Source: Acaryochloridaceae cyanobacterium RU_4_10
GTDB lineage: Bacteria > Cyanobacteriota > Cyanobacteriia > Thermosynechococcales > Thermosynechococcaceae
Assembly (NCBI GenBank): GCA_012032135.1
Contig: JAAURS010000006.1
Coordinates: forward strand, 1 to 33,760
Length of the DNA: 33,760 bases
Direction of reading: 5' to 3'
Part shown: positions 17,302-26,598 of the stretch, one piece after another
Layout of the letters: the number at the start of each line of letters is the position of its first letter
Numbering within the stretch: position 1 is the first letter of the stretch
Position numbers and translations under genes: made by a program
Notes under the pieces: model-generated
The model's input: only the letters and a program-made list of their open reading frames with translations
Database searches by the model: none
Told to the model about the DNA's origin: nothing

Positions 17302-17574
17302 ATGGCAGTCCGCCAGCGACGTTACAGTAAAGAAGAGTTAGCGCAACGGGGACAAAAGCTCTATGAGTCGGGCATTCGGCAGCAGATCGAATCGGGAAAT
17401 GATGGCAAAATAGTGGCGATCGATATTGAAACCGGAGAGTTTGAGGTCGATGAAACTCTCATGGGTGCAACCGATCGGCTCTTTGAACGCCAGCCCAATG
17501 CTCAACCTTGGACGCTTCGGATTGGACACAGTGCTGTCTATCATTTTGGAGCGAGGAGTCTGAAAAAGGATTAA
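17302..17574 (+). CDS. Conserved hypothetical protein (partner of a clan AA aspartic protease)
   Basis: MAVRQRRYSKEELAQRGQKLYESGIRQQIESGNDGKIVAIDIETGEFEVDETLMGATDRLFERQPNAQPWTLRIGHSAVYHFGARSLKKD; TAATG junction with the next gene. Confidence 0.85.
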   Translation: MAVRQRRYSKEELAQRGQKLYESGIRQQIESGNDGKIVAIDIETGEFEVDETLMGATDRLFERQPNAQPWTLRIGHSAVYHFGARSLKKD

Positions 17575-17942
17575 TGATTCATGGAGTTGTTAATTTCCGC
17601 TATGAACTAACGCTTCCCCTTATGGTCGGGAACTCGAATGAGCAACGAGAGTTTGTCAATACCGTAATTGACACTGGATTTGATGGATTCCTATCTTTGC
17701 CTTCTGAAATTATTGTTCGCCTTGAATTGCCTTGGAGAACCTCTAACGTAGCGACCTTGGGCGATGGTAGTAAAGCTCTGTTTGACTTTTATGCCGGAAC
17801 CGTAATCTGGGACGGTCAATACCGCTCAATCGATATTGCCGAATCAGAAACGGAACCCCTGTTAGGATTATCAATACTTCGCGGATATCGCTTGCAGGTT
17901 GATAATGTTGAGGGAGGTATCGTTAAAATCGAAGCACTATGA
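17574..17942 (+). CDS. Clan AA (retropepsin-like) aspartic protease
   Basis: NTVIDTGFDGFLSLPSEIIVRLELPW (DTG active-site motif)...LLGLSILRGYRLQVDNVEGGIVKIEAL. Confidence 0.88.
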   Translation: MIHGVVNFRYELTLPLMVGNSNEQREFVNTVIDTGFDGFLSLPSEIIVRLELPWRTSNVATLGDGSKALFDFYAGTVIWDGQYRSIDIAESETEPLLGLSILRGYRLQVDNVEGGIVKIEAL

Positions 17943-18062
17943 TTCTATTGGTAAGTCATTGGTGAGGCATATCTACCAGGGCGTGAAGCGGATGGCCTCA
18001 AAACTCTAGTAATGACTCAAAAATACTTGCCACCTGTGAAGCCCAAGCCCTTAAAATCCTCT

Positions 18063-19631
18063 TCAATCGTTATCGTTAGAAATTTCTGTCACAGTTGTTT
18101 GGCTTTTGTCCATCTGTGGAAAATTTTGGGACTTCAAAAGATTAACTGCTTCCTTGGGGAGCTGTGCGATCGCATCTTTCACAAACGCCTTTACAAACTC
18201 ACCCCTGCGATTCAGTTCAAACTGTTGTTGCACCACCGCCGTAATACCCCCATCTCCCCAATCCTGGTCATTGCGGAAATATTCAATAAAACTTTTGCCA
18301 GCAATTCGGGTTAAATAAGCCGCACTAATACTTTGAATGGACTTACCTACCACATACCCGCCAATACTAAGTTCCAACGCCGTAGAGACCAACTCGATCG
18401 CACTGGCAAGAATACCAAGACCCGCCAACGTTTTAGCCAAAGATAGCGCTAACTCCTTCCCGCGTTCCAAATCCATCTCACAGCCATAGACGCGGCCCAA
18501 TTCCACCACCATTTGAGCGTTTACTACCGCAGTCGCTAGCAAATCCACGACGGGTAAGGGCGTAATCCAAATAACCCCAGCCCCAATCCACTGAAAGCGA
18601 TCGACCAGTTTGTTAGCCTTTAGAAGGCGTTGATCGTCAATCAGTTGCCGGACATTTTCGCCTAATTGTTGCGCTTGAAGCAAAATATTATCGGCAAGGA
18701 GATCTTCTCCCTCCGCACGTAAAATACTCACCATCTGCCGCAGGAGAGGCAAAATTTCTGGATTGGGCTGGACGGTTTCGCCTGTGGGTAAGCGGATAGG
18801 CTGAGGATGTGCTGCGATTGCCACCAAGTCTTCTCCCACCCGTTCGCTGAGTCTCTGGATAATTAACTCGCGATCGGTGGTGGTATAGCGATCGATCTTG
18901 TTGAAAACTAAAATAAACCGTTTGCCAATTTGCCTGAGGGCATCGAGAGCAGCGTATTCTGATTGAGTTAAGTCTGCATCTACCACAAACAGGAGCAAAT
19001 CTGCTTCCGTTGCAAGTTGTCGGGCAGCTTTTTCGCGTTCGGTGCCTGCTACTCCTACTTCTAGCAACCCTGGCGTATCAGTAATTAAAAGTTCTCGTTG
19101 AATGCCCTTGAGTTCTAGGCGGTAGGTTTCGCCAATAGTGGTAGTACCCATAATGGGCGATACTGCGCCAACCATCCGGCCCAAAAGTGCGTTGACCAAA
19201 GAAGTTTTACCTGCGGATCCGGTCCCAAAGACCACAATTTGCAGTTCGCGGTATTGCAAGTCTTGCTCGATTTCCTGCGATCGTACCAGCAATGCCTGTC
19301 TCGCTACTTCGTCCTGGATTTGAGAGACCTGACGCCGCACTGCTTGAAGGGTCTGTTCGGCAACGGCAGTTTTTCGATCGGGTAATTGAATGGGCTCTGC
19401 CTTAATGCGATCTTTGCGACGGGGACGGCTGAAGGCGATGCCGTAGTAGATGAACACTCCAACCAAAACTAAAAACAGTGCGATCAGTCCAGCAATGAGA
19501 AAATTAGCCAGCAATGGCGAAGTTACAGCAATATTGCGATAGAGCTGGAGCAACGTATTGGCCAACCACAACATCAGCCCTAGCAGAACGCCAGTACCAA
19601 TGAGCGGTAAAACCAATCGGGGAAGACGCAT
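18063..19631 (-). CDS. Membrane-anchored GTPase with DUF697-like C-terminal domain
   Basis: N-terminal TM helices; G1 GTGSAGKTS, G3 DTPG, G4 NKID; hydrophobic C-terminal segment typical of DUF697 GTPases. Confidence 0.93.
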   Translation of the reverse strand: MRLPRLVLPLIGTGVLLGLMLWLANTLLQLYRNIAVTSPLLANFLIAGLIALFLVLVGVFIYYGIAFSRPRRKDRIKAEPIQLPDRKTAVAEQTLQAVRRQVSQIQDEVARQALLVRSQEIEQDLQYRELQIVVFGTGSAGKTSLVNALLGRMVGAVSPIMGTTTIGETYRLELKGIQRELLITDTPGLLEVGVAGTEREKAARQLATEADLLLFVVDADLTQSEYAALDALRQIGKRFILVFNKIDRYTTTDRELIIQRLSERVGEDLVAIAAHPQPIRLPTGETVQPNPEILPLLRQMVSILRAEGEDLLADNILLQAQQLGENVRQLIDDQRLLKANKLVDRFQWIGAGVIWITPLPVVDLLATAVVNAQMVVELGRVYGCEMDLERGKELALSLAKTLAGLGILASAIELVSTALELSIGGYVVGKSIQSISAAYLTRIAGKSFIEYFRNDQDWGDGGITAVVQQQFELNRRGEFVKAFVKDAIAQLPKEAVNLLKSQNFPQMDKSQTTVTEISNDND

Positions 19632-19637
19632 AGGGTA

Positions 19638-20033
19638 CTAGGATGAATGTTTAGTGGAACTGAGTCCAGGCAGAGCAAGGGTTTGACGTTTCCAGAGGCG
19701 GACCATTAACCACAGTGAGGTCACAAAGTAACCCGAGGTAAAAACGCTATTGAACAACAACATTGACATTTGAGCGCTCGCGCCATTTTCACCCACGCTT
19801 ACCCCCGATGTATTAAACACTAAGCAGCCTAACCCCCATACTAAACCTAAGGTGAGGGCCAGACGACTCATTGAACGATGGCGGCGATCGCTTTTCCCTC
19901 GTGTTAAGGTCCAGGCGGCGGGTATCATCCCAAAGACGGGAACCAAGTAGGCAAATAATATCAGACGGTTCAATGCGGGACTGGTTAATACGTCTTGTAC
20001 GTCATCCATACCTAACTCCTGGATTATTCCCAT
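19638..20033 (-). CDS. Conserved membrane protein of unknown function
   Basis: 131-aa ORF with three or four hydrophobic segments, adjacent to the GTPase. Confidence 0.8.
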   Translation of the reverse strand: MGIIQELGMDDVQDVLTSPALNRLILFAYLVPVFGMIPAAWTLTRGKSDRRHRSMSRLALTLGLVWGLGCLVFNTSGVSVGENGASAQMSMLLFNSVFTSGYFVTSLWLMVRLWKRQTLALPGLSSTKHSS

Positions 20034-20084
20034 TACTGTTATCCTAACGATCCATTCCTCAGTATGCCCAAATTAAGGTGAAGG

Positions 20085-20696
20085 TTAGGCGATCGTGCTT
20101 TCTGGAAAAATTTTGGATAAGTCTAATAGGGTATCTGTGAAACCAGGAATGGGGACCGTTTCATTGGGAAGAGAAATCTGTTTGCTGCGATATTGAAACT
20201 CACCTTGAGCGGTTTGATAAGGCTGACTGTAACGCTCGAGTTGTTGAGCATTAAGGTTCGCGATCCAATAGTCAGAAATTCCTGCTGCTGCATAGAGTTT
20301 CAGCTTAATTGTTTGGTCGAAGGTTAGGGTTGTATCTGAAACTTCGATAACGAGTAAGATCTCTTCGGCGTAAGGATGATGCTGGACATAATCTTCTAGT
20401 TGTCCGCGTGCAATCACGACATCTGGCTCGGGTTCGCTGTCTGCAAGAAGTGTGATAGGGTCTTGTCCGCGAATTGCGGCTTTATCTCCCAACAATCTAT
20501 CTAATTGCCGACACAGAAGGCCACCACAGACGGTATGAGGCGTTCCTTTTGTGGCCATTTGAATCAGCTCTCCTCGAATTAGCTCAATCCGTTCGTGTTT
20601 GCCATCTCGGAGAGCACCGCCTTCTACTAGAAACCCTAGTTCGATGAGTTGATGGTATTCATCGATGGTAAATCGTTTTGCTGTAGCAACACTCAT
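20085..20696 (-). CDS. Uma2-family (DUF820) putative endonuclease
   Basis: MSVATAKRFTIDEYHQLIELGFL...HERIELIRGELIQMATKGTPHTVCGGLLCRQL...EPEPDVVIARG...EILLVIEVSDTTLTFDQTIKLKLYAAAGISDYWIANL. Confidence 0.96.
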   Translation of the reverse strand: MSVATAKRFTIDEYHQLIELGFLVEGGALRDGKHERIELIRGELIQMATKGTPHTVCGGLLCRQLDRLLGDKAAIRGQDPITLLADSEPEPDVVIARGQLEDYVQHHPYAEEILLVIEVSDTTLTFDQTIKLKLYAAAGISDYWIANLNAQQLERYSQPYQTAQGEFQYRSKQISLPNETVPIPGFTDTLLDLSKIFPESTIA

Positions 20697-20947
20697 AAAG
20701 GATCCTTTCAAAGGATTTTTAGCGGTTTACATTTCTGGATGCTTATTTAAGTCTAGCGCTCTGTCTCAATAGCCGTTATCTGAATTTAGAGTCCCAATAG
20801 TTTGGTAAGTTATGCGATCGTATCTAGAATTCCAACGCTGTACGTTTCTTTACTGTATATATCCACAAAGTTTTGTAAAATACCTTAAGCCGAAGGGTCG
20901 GATAGAGTTGGGCACTGCCCTTTGCCTGTGTTTGGAGAGGTCTGGAA

Positions 20948-21787
20948 ATGGAAACAAGATTTATCAGAACACTAATTTTATTTTTTATCCTCACCATTGT
21001 CTTTGGTATTCTGGAACATTTTTGGCCCAGCATTCCCAATCAACCCAAATTGCGACGCGGTCTTGGAGTTGACGTCCTATATTGGTTTTTTACCCCGCTA
21101 GTCACTCAGGTCCTAGTGATGGTTGCAGTTGCGATCGTGGCCTTACCCATTTATGTATTGTTAGGTAGATCCCTTGATATCAATAGTATCCTGGCAGGGT
21201 ATGGGCCAGTTGAAAAGATCCCGCTTTGGCAACAAGGATTAATTGTCATTGTCCTTGGGGATTTCATCGGTTACTGGACGCATCGCATCAACCACACCAT
21301 CACACAACTCTGGATGTTTCATGCCGTTCACCACAGTTCAGAAACTGTAGACTGGCTCACTGCTGTTCGCATACATCCTGTAAATGATGTCTTCTCAAAA
21401 GGGATACAAGCGCTACCTATCGTTCTTTTGGGTTTCTCCCCCATAGCTGTCGAACTATACACCCCCCTCTTATCGAGCTATATCGCCCTAATTCATGCCA
21501 ATGTTTCTTGGAACTATGGTCCCTTCCGCTATGCGATCGCGAGTCCAGCCTTTCACCGCTGGCATCATGAAATAGATAAAAAAGCCTGGGGGAAAAACTA
21601 TGCAGGACTATTCCCCATTTACGATGTCATTTTTGGCACATTTTACCTGCCTCTTAACCAACAACCCAAGGAATTTGGAATCTATGGTGAGAAGATGACA
21701 GAAAATTTTATCGATCAAATGCTGTATCCCTTTCGGAATTGGAAGTTTCCCAGAAGGAGGCTGAATACTGCTCGAACCAGTCGTTAG
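20948..21787 (+). CDS. Sterol desaturase / fatty acid hydroxylase family protein
   Basis: Histidine motifs HRINH, HAVHH and HRWHHE with GDFIGYWTHRINHTITQLWMFHAVHHSSETVDWLTAVRIHPVND. Confidence 0.95.
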   Translation: METRFIRTLILFFILTIVFGILEHFWPSIPNQPKLRRGLGVDVLYWFFTPLVTQVLVMVAVAIVALPIYVLLGRSLDINSILAGYGPVEKIPLWQQGLIVIVLGDFIGYWTHRINHTITQLWMFHAVHHSSETVDWLTAVRIHPVNDVFSKGIQALPIVLLGFSPIAVELYTPLLSSYIALIHANVSWNYGPFRYAIASPAFHRWHHEIDKKAWGKNYAGLFPIYDVIFGTFYLPLNQQPKEFGIYGEKMTENFIDQMLYPFRNWKFPRRRLNTARTSR

Positions 21788-22764
21788 TTTTTTAGTACAA
21801 CACTTTTTGCCACTGAGCGAAAGATAGGTAGATAATCTTGAGCACTGGTATTGGGCACCATTCCTTGCACAATATAGTAGGTTTTATCCGTTGCAATAAT
21901 AACCTGGTAAACCGTCAAGGGTTTGTTGGTACGAAGATCGTATCCTCGTGCAACTAGCTCAAATGCTTTTTGTCCTGCGATCGGGGTGGGCTGGCCGCTG
22001 ATTTCAACCAAGTCTTTGACTTCAGGGGTTTGTTTGAGTCTGGTGCGGGAAAATTTGCCAAGGTCTTCAATCTGAACTTGACTGTAGGCAGAACCCAACA
22101 CCAACAGAGGGTCAGAGGGCGGAATGGGTGACTTTGCACCATTTTTGGTCAGAATAACTGTGTTAGATATTCGTCCTGATACTTTTAAGTCTCCGTAGGT
22201 TTGAAAACTGAAGGGAAGTCCTTCTAGGAGCCGATCTGGAGAACTGGCTTTCCAACTCACAGTCATGATTGCCTGTCGAAGCGGTTCGCGCAATGCCGTT
22301 GACCGAGACTCAGGAAAAGGGGCTGTCACAATGAGGATGCGATCGCCCTCATTTAACACTGCAATCCACTTCAGAAAAGGGATGCCTTGTGCGGTTTGAG
22401 AAACTAACAGCAATTTGCCAGGACGTTCAGCAATGGTAATGTCCTTAGATTCTATGACGCGCATCCCTTTAGACTTCAAGGCTTCGGGAGAACCGAGTTG
22501 TGTGAGGGTTTTGGGAATGGCTTCTTTAGGGACAGGTAACTCTACCACAACGATGGAGGCTCCAGAGGTCTTTTGCTCAAAGCCGGAGAACAGTTGGCTG
22601 GGCTGGAAGCCTTCTGGTGGAGTAATCCTCACGGATGTTCCTGGCACTTTAGCGGGAGACTTAGGCAATGCGATCGCCTGTAATTGCAAAACCGCAATTA
22701 GGGCTAGGATATAAAAGCGACCGGAAGACTTAGCTAGAAAGCGCACAATTTTCATGGCAATCAA
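21784..22764 (-). CDS. Secreted/membrane-anchored protein of unknown function (start may be 22755)
   Basis: Signal-like N-terminus MKIVRFLAKSSGRFYILALIAVLQLQAIALPKSPAKVPGTSVRITPPEGFQPS; no clear family. Confidence 0.8.
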   Translation of the reverse strand: MIAMKIVRFLAKSSGRFYILALIAVLQLQAIALPKSPAKVPGTSVRITPPEGFQPSQLFSGFEQKTSGASIVVVELPVPKEAIPKTLTQLGSPEALKSKGMRVIESKDITIAERPGKLLLVSQTAQGIPFLKWIAVLNEGDRILIVTAPFPESRSTALREPLRQAIMTVSWKASSPDRLLEGLPFSFQTYGDLKVSGRISNTVILTKNGAKSPIPPSDPLLVLGSAYSQVQIEDLGKFSRTRLKQTPEVKDLVEISGQPTPIAGQKAFELVARGYDLRTNKPLTVYQVIIATDKTYYIVQGMVPNTSAQDYLPIFRSVAKSVVLKN

Positions 22765-22859
22765 TGAAACTGGGACTCTATTCTAAGCTTTCAAAAGGTC
22801 GATCGCGCTGCTTGTGCAAAGTTTGTAAGCTATGCCCATTCAATAAAAGAGAGGTTCCT

Positions 22860-24092
22860 ATGAATTGGACTGGATTGGATGGCTTCATAGCCTCGATTGA
22901 ACTGGGTATGTTACTACTCTCTGGATATATCATTGTGCGCTTTCATCAAAGCTTTCAAGCATCCATGACCTCTGCCCCCCGCCTAGAGCCCTTGCAAACG
23001 CTACCCGATCGTCTACCCTCGATCGCCGTCATCATTCCCGCCTACAACGAAGCCATCAACATCCGCGACTGTGTTGAATCCGTATTGCACAGTGACTTAC
23101 CCGACCCACAACAGCTTCAAGTCTGGATTGCCGATGATGAATCCACAGATAGTACGGGTACGATCGCCCAAGAACTCCTCGCCCAAGATTCCCGCATCCA
23201 TCTCCTTTCAGTTCCCCCACGTCCCGCGCAAGAGATATGGATGGGCAAGAATTGGGCCTGTACCCAGGCCGTAGCCCAAGCCCAAGGAGACTATCTACTC
23301 TTTATTGATGCGGATGTCAGACTGGAGCGCGGGGCGATCGCAGCCGCTCTAGTTGAGGCTCAAGCCCAACAGACGGATTTGCTGAGCTGTATGCCACAGG
23401 TAGTTTGTGGATGTTTGGCCGAATGGTTGGCTCAGCCGATTATTTTTAGGATGTTGATTGCAGGATTTAATATGGGTGGCGTCAACGATCCAGATCAGTC
23501 CGATGTTGCTTTTGCGGCTGGACCATTCATGTTATTTCGCAAAACTGCTTACGAAAAAATTGGTGGGCATCAAGCCGTCGCGGATGACTTGGTGGAAGAT
23601 GTTGCACTGGCACGGCAAATCAAGGCAGTAGGGCTGAAAATGCATCTGATTGTGGGATTGGAATTGGTCAAGGTCAGAATGTATCAAAACCTGGCTGGAT
23701 TGTGGGAAGGCTGGACTAAAAATCTTCATATGGGCGCAAAGCGTAGTGTTTCTGGAACATTAACGATCGCACTGATTTCCTTTTTTACATTGACGGTTCC
23801 CTGGATAGGATTAGTAGTCGGTAGTATCGAACGTTTTGCATGGGGCTGGCCTGGAGGTGTGATTTTGGGTGCGTCCGTTGTGCTCTGTATCTTAGAATCA
23901 ATACTTTGGAGACAACAATCTGCTTTGCTCCATCAACCCGTCCGCTACTGGGGGTTGAGTTGGGTGGGTGGACTACTGGTTGCAGCGATCGCCGTAGCCT
24001 CGATTGTAAAAACTGAAACGGGCTGGGGCTGGACCTGGCGCGGACGTTCTTTAGCAATGCCCAATGATGCAAAAACAAATCCGACAGCTTAA
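22860..24092 (+). CDS. Family 2 glycosyltransferase, membrane-associated (possibly CruG/CruC-like, tentative)
   Basis: IAVIIPAYNEAINIRDCVESVLHSDLPD...IADDESTDSTGTIAQ...FIDADVRLE, C-terminal TM helices ending W.WTWRGRSL. Confidence 0.92.
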   Translation: MNWTGLDGFIASIELGMLLLSGYIIVRFHQSFQASMTSAPRLEPLQTLPDRLPSIAVIIPAYNEAINIRDCVESVLHSDLPDPQQLQVWIADDESTDSTGTIAQELLAQDSRIHLLSVPPRPAQEIWMGKNWACTQAVAQAQGDYLLFIDADVRLERGAIAAALVEAQAQQTDLLSCMPQVVCGCLAEWLAQPIIFRMLIAGFNMGGVNDPDQSDVAFAAGPFMLFRKTAYEKIGGHQAVADDLVEDVALARQIKAVGLKMHLIVGLELVKVRMYQNLAGLWEGWTKNLHMGAKRSVSGTLTIALISFFTLTVPWIGLVVGSIERFAWGWPGGVILGASVVLCILESILWRQQSALLHQPVRYWGLSWVGGLLVAAIAVASIVKTETGWGWTWRGRSLAMPNDAKTNPTA

Positions 24093-24903
24093 TCCTTACC
24101 ATGCCGCTTATATAGAACAGGGAACGGGTTTTCCTGTCATCTTTCTGCATGGTTTTTTAGGAGAAGGAAGTTGCTGGCTGTCCGTCATGTCGCACTTGCC
24201 GGAGCATCGCTGCATTGCGTTAGATCTCCTTGGGTTTGGCGAATCATCCAAACCCGAATTGCGCTACAACATCTGGCACCAAGTTGAATTCTTACAACAG
24301 TTCCTACAGGCTTTAGAACTGGAACGCTTTTGGCTCGTCGGTCATTCCTATGGTGGGTGGACGGCAGCAGCCTATGCGATCGCCTGTACCACGGGCTATA
24401 CCGGACTCCCCCACCAACAAAAGGTGCTGCCATCTCCCCAGAATGCCCTAAACGGACTGGTGCTCATTGCTCCCGCAGGCATCCGTGACGATAAGTTTGT
24501 GGGACGATATGCCCACCTCAGACCTTTACTTTGGGAAACACCCTGGATCGATTGGGGATTAAAGGCGATCGCACCCATCAGCCGATTAATCGGCCAACAA
24601 GATGCGTTTGCGGAGATCGCGAACGTCCGCGAAGCACTCCTCGCGCAACCCGTCGCCAAATCTTTTCTGCGCGATCGCTTGCGACCAGAAGATGCGATCG
24701 ATACGGTTGAGCAGGACTTACATCAGATTCAAGTACCAACCCTTGTCATAGCTGCCCAGCAGGATGAAACGATTCCACTCTGGCATACACAAGCTTATGC
24801 AGAAGGCATTGCAGGATGCGCAAAGGATTGTGTTAGAAGATGCAGAGCATGGACTGCTTCAAACTCACCACATCTTTATCGCTCAAACAGATTGCTCAGT
24901 TGA
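24064..24903 (+). CDS. Alpha/beta hydrolase fold protein; apparent frameshift near 24806-24815
   Basis: PVIFLHGFLGEGSCW, WLVGHSYGGWTAA nucleophile elbow, VPTLVIAAQQDETIP; the expected His-containing end (QDAQRIVLEDAEHGLLQTHHIFIAQ) is in the +1 frame. Overlaps the upstream GT by 29 nt. Confidence 0.88.
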   Translation: MMQKQIRQLNPYHAAYIEQGTGFPVIFLHGFLGEGSCWLSVMSHLPEHRCIALDLLGFGESSKPELRYNIWHQVEFLQQFLQALELERFWLVGHSYGGWTAAAYAIACTTGYTGLPHQQKVLPSPQNALNGLVLIAPAGIRDDKFVGRYAHLRPLLWETPWIDWGLKAIAPISRLIGQQDAFAEIANVREALLAQPVAKSFLRDRLRPEDAIDTVEQDLHQIQVPTLVIAAQQDETIPLWHTQAYAEGIAGCAKDCVRRCRAWTASNSPHLYRSNRLLS

Positions 24904-24956
24904 GCTATTTGGGAAATGGATAGAAAAAAAAATTAGTAGTTTGGCAATACAGAATT

Positions 24957-26591
24957 ATGAATCTTTTGCATCTTCTTCTCAGTACTTCGTGGCTTAGCGT
25001 TGCTTTTGCTGTAGTAGCGGGGCTTCTTGGTGGAATTTGTAGTGCGGGTTTGATTGCTTTGATTAACTTTGCGATCGCGAATCCTCAGTCATCTAATTGG
25101 ATGCTGCTAATGGGGTTCATCGGACTTTGCCTCCTGTTACTCGGAACCATGACGTATTCTCTACTGATTTTGGGACGACTGGTTCATGGTGTAACTTTCC
25201 GTTTGAGAATTCAATTAATTCAACGTATATTAGCTTGTCCCTTGCGACACCTTGAAGAACTGGGCGCACCCAAACTCCTTGCCGCACTCACAGATGATGT
25301 TGAAGCCATCTCTATGGCCTCATTCCTGATTGCTAACTTATGCGTGGCGATCGCAATGCTTATGGCTTGTTTGCTTTACTTGAGTTGGCTTTCTTGGGAG
25401 TTGAGTGGCATTATTCTGATCTACATGTCCATAGCAGTCTGGGGCTATAATACTCTCCTCAAACGGGGTAGATACTTCTTCAGGAAAGCACGAAATGCAC
25501 AGGACCAATTATTTGGACACTTTCGCACGGTGATTGAGGGGACCAAAGAACTCAAATTACACGCGAATCGACGGGTGGATTTTCTCAGCCAAGATCTAGA
25601 AATTACTGCGGATTCCGTTCAGAAATATAACGTAACTGCAACCGATATTTTTGCTTTTACAGGTAGTCTCGGGTTAGTGTTAATGTTCTTACCCATTGGT
25701 ATTGCCGTAATTGTCGCGCCATTATGGGGGAACCTACCAACATCCGTTTTGTCTGGTGCGGCCCTTACCCTGATTTTTTCACTAACCCCATTACGCATTA
25801 TTTTGAATTCTATGCCAGAACTGATCAAGGCGAGTGTGGCACTTGAAAAGATTGACTCGTTGGGGTTATCTCTATCTGCTCAAGTTGCTGATGCTAGGAC
25901 TACTTCAACACTATCGTCACCAAAATCGGAAGGCGTCTCTTTTGAATTGATTAATGTTACCCATACCTACAAGCACGAGCGAGATAGTAGTTTTTTTACC
26001 CTTGGCCCTATCGATCTTTCGTTTAGTCCTGGCGAACTGGTTTTTATTGTTGGCGGAAACGGAAGTGGAAAATCAACACTTGTGAAGCTCATCACGGGGC
26101 TGTACGCGCCTGAAAATGGTGCGATTCGGATAAATAGTTCAACCATTACGAATGAAAATCGCGAAAGGTATCGCCAGAACTTTTCAGTCGTCTTTTCCGA
26201 CTTTTATTTATTCGATCGCCTTTTAGGGTTAGATCGATCTGATTTAGATCCGCAGACCCAAGACTATTTGATTCGATTGCAACTCGATCGTAAGGTTCAG
26301 GTAAAGGACGGAGTGCTTTCGACTACTGCACTTTCTCAAGGACAACGCAAACGGCTAGCTTTATTAACTGCTTATCTGGAAGATCGGCCCATCTACGTTT
26401 TTGATGAATGGGCGTCCGATCAAGATCCGGTTTTTAAAGAGATTTTCTACTCTCAACTCCTACCCGAACTCACGAATCGAGGGAAAACGGTCCTTGTAGT
26501 GAGTCACGACGATCGCTATTTTGACTGTGCGGATCGGATTGTAAAGCTAGATTATGGGAAGATTGAATACGTCAAGCAGTTGAAAGTCTAA
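24957..26591 (+). CDS. Cyclic-peptide-export-type ABC transporter (SyrD/PvdE/YojI-like), fused permease-ATPase
   Basis: Six TM-like segments, FRTVIEGTKELKLHANRR; Walker A GGNGSGKST, LSQGQRKRLALLTAYLEDRPIYVFDEWASDQDP. Confidence 0.93.
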   Translation: MNLLHLLLSTSWLSVAFAVVAGLLGGICSAGLIALINFAIANPQSSNWMLLMGFIGLCLLLLGTMTYSLLILGRLVHGVTFRLRIQLIQRILACPLRHLEELGAPKLLAALTDDVEAISMASFLIANLCVAIAMLMACLLYLSWLSWELSGIILIYMSIAVWGYNTLLKRGRYFFRKARNAQDQLFGHFRTVIEGTKELKLHANRRVDFLSQDLEITADSVQKYNVTATDIFAFTGSLGLVLMFLPIGIAVIVAPLWGNLPTSVLSGAALTLIFSLTPLRIILNSMPELIKASVALEKIDSLGLSLSAQVADARTTSTLSSPKSEGVSFELINVTHTYKHERDSSFFTLGPIDLSFSPGELVFIVGGNGSGKSTLVKLITGLYAPENGAIRINSSTITNENRERYRQNFSVVFSDFYLFDRLLGLDRSDLDPQTQDYLIRLQLDRKVQVKDGVLSTTALSQGQRKRLALLTAYLEDRPIYVFDEWASDQDPVFKEIFYSQLLPELTNRGKTVLVVSHDDRYFDCADRIVKLDYGKIEYVKQLKV

Positions 26592-26598
26592 TCGGCAC

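Noticed and set aside
22764-22859. Extended N-terminus of the glycosyltransferase ORF
   Set aside because: MNWTGLDGF at 22860 gives a normal GT2 N-terminus; the extension overlaps the divergent gene's start.
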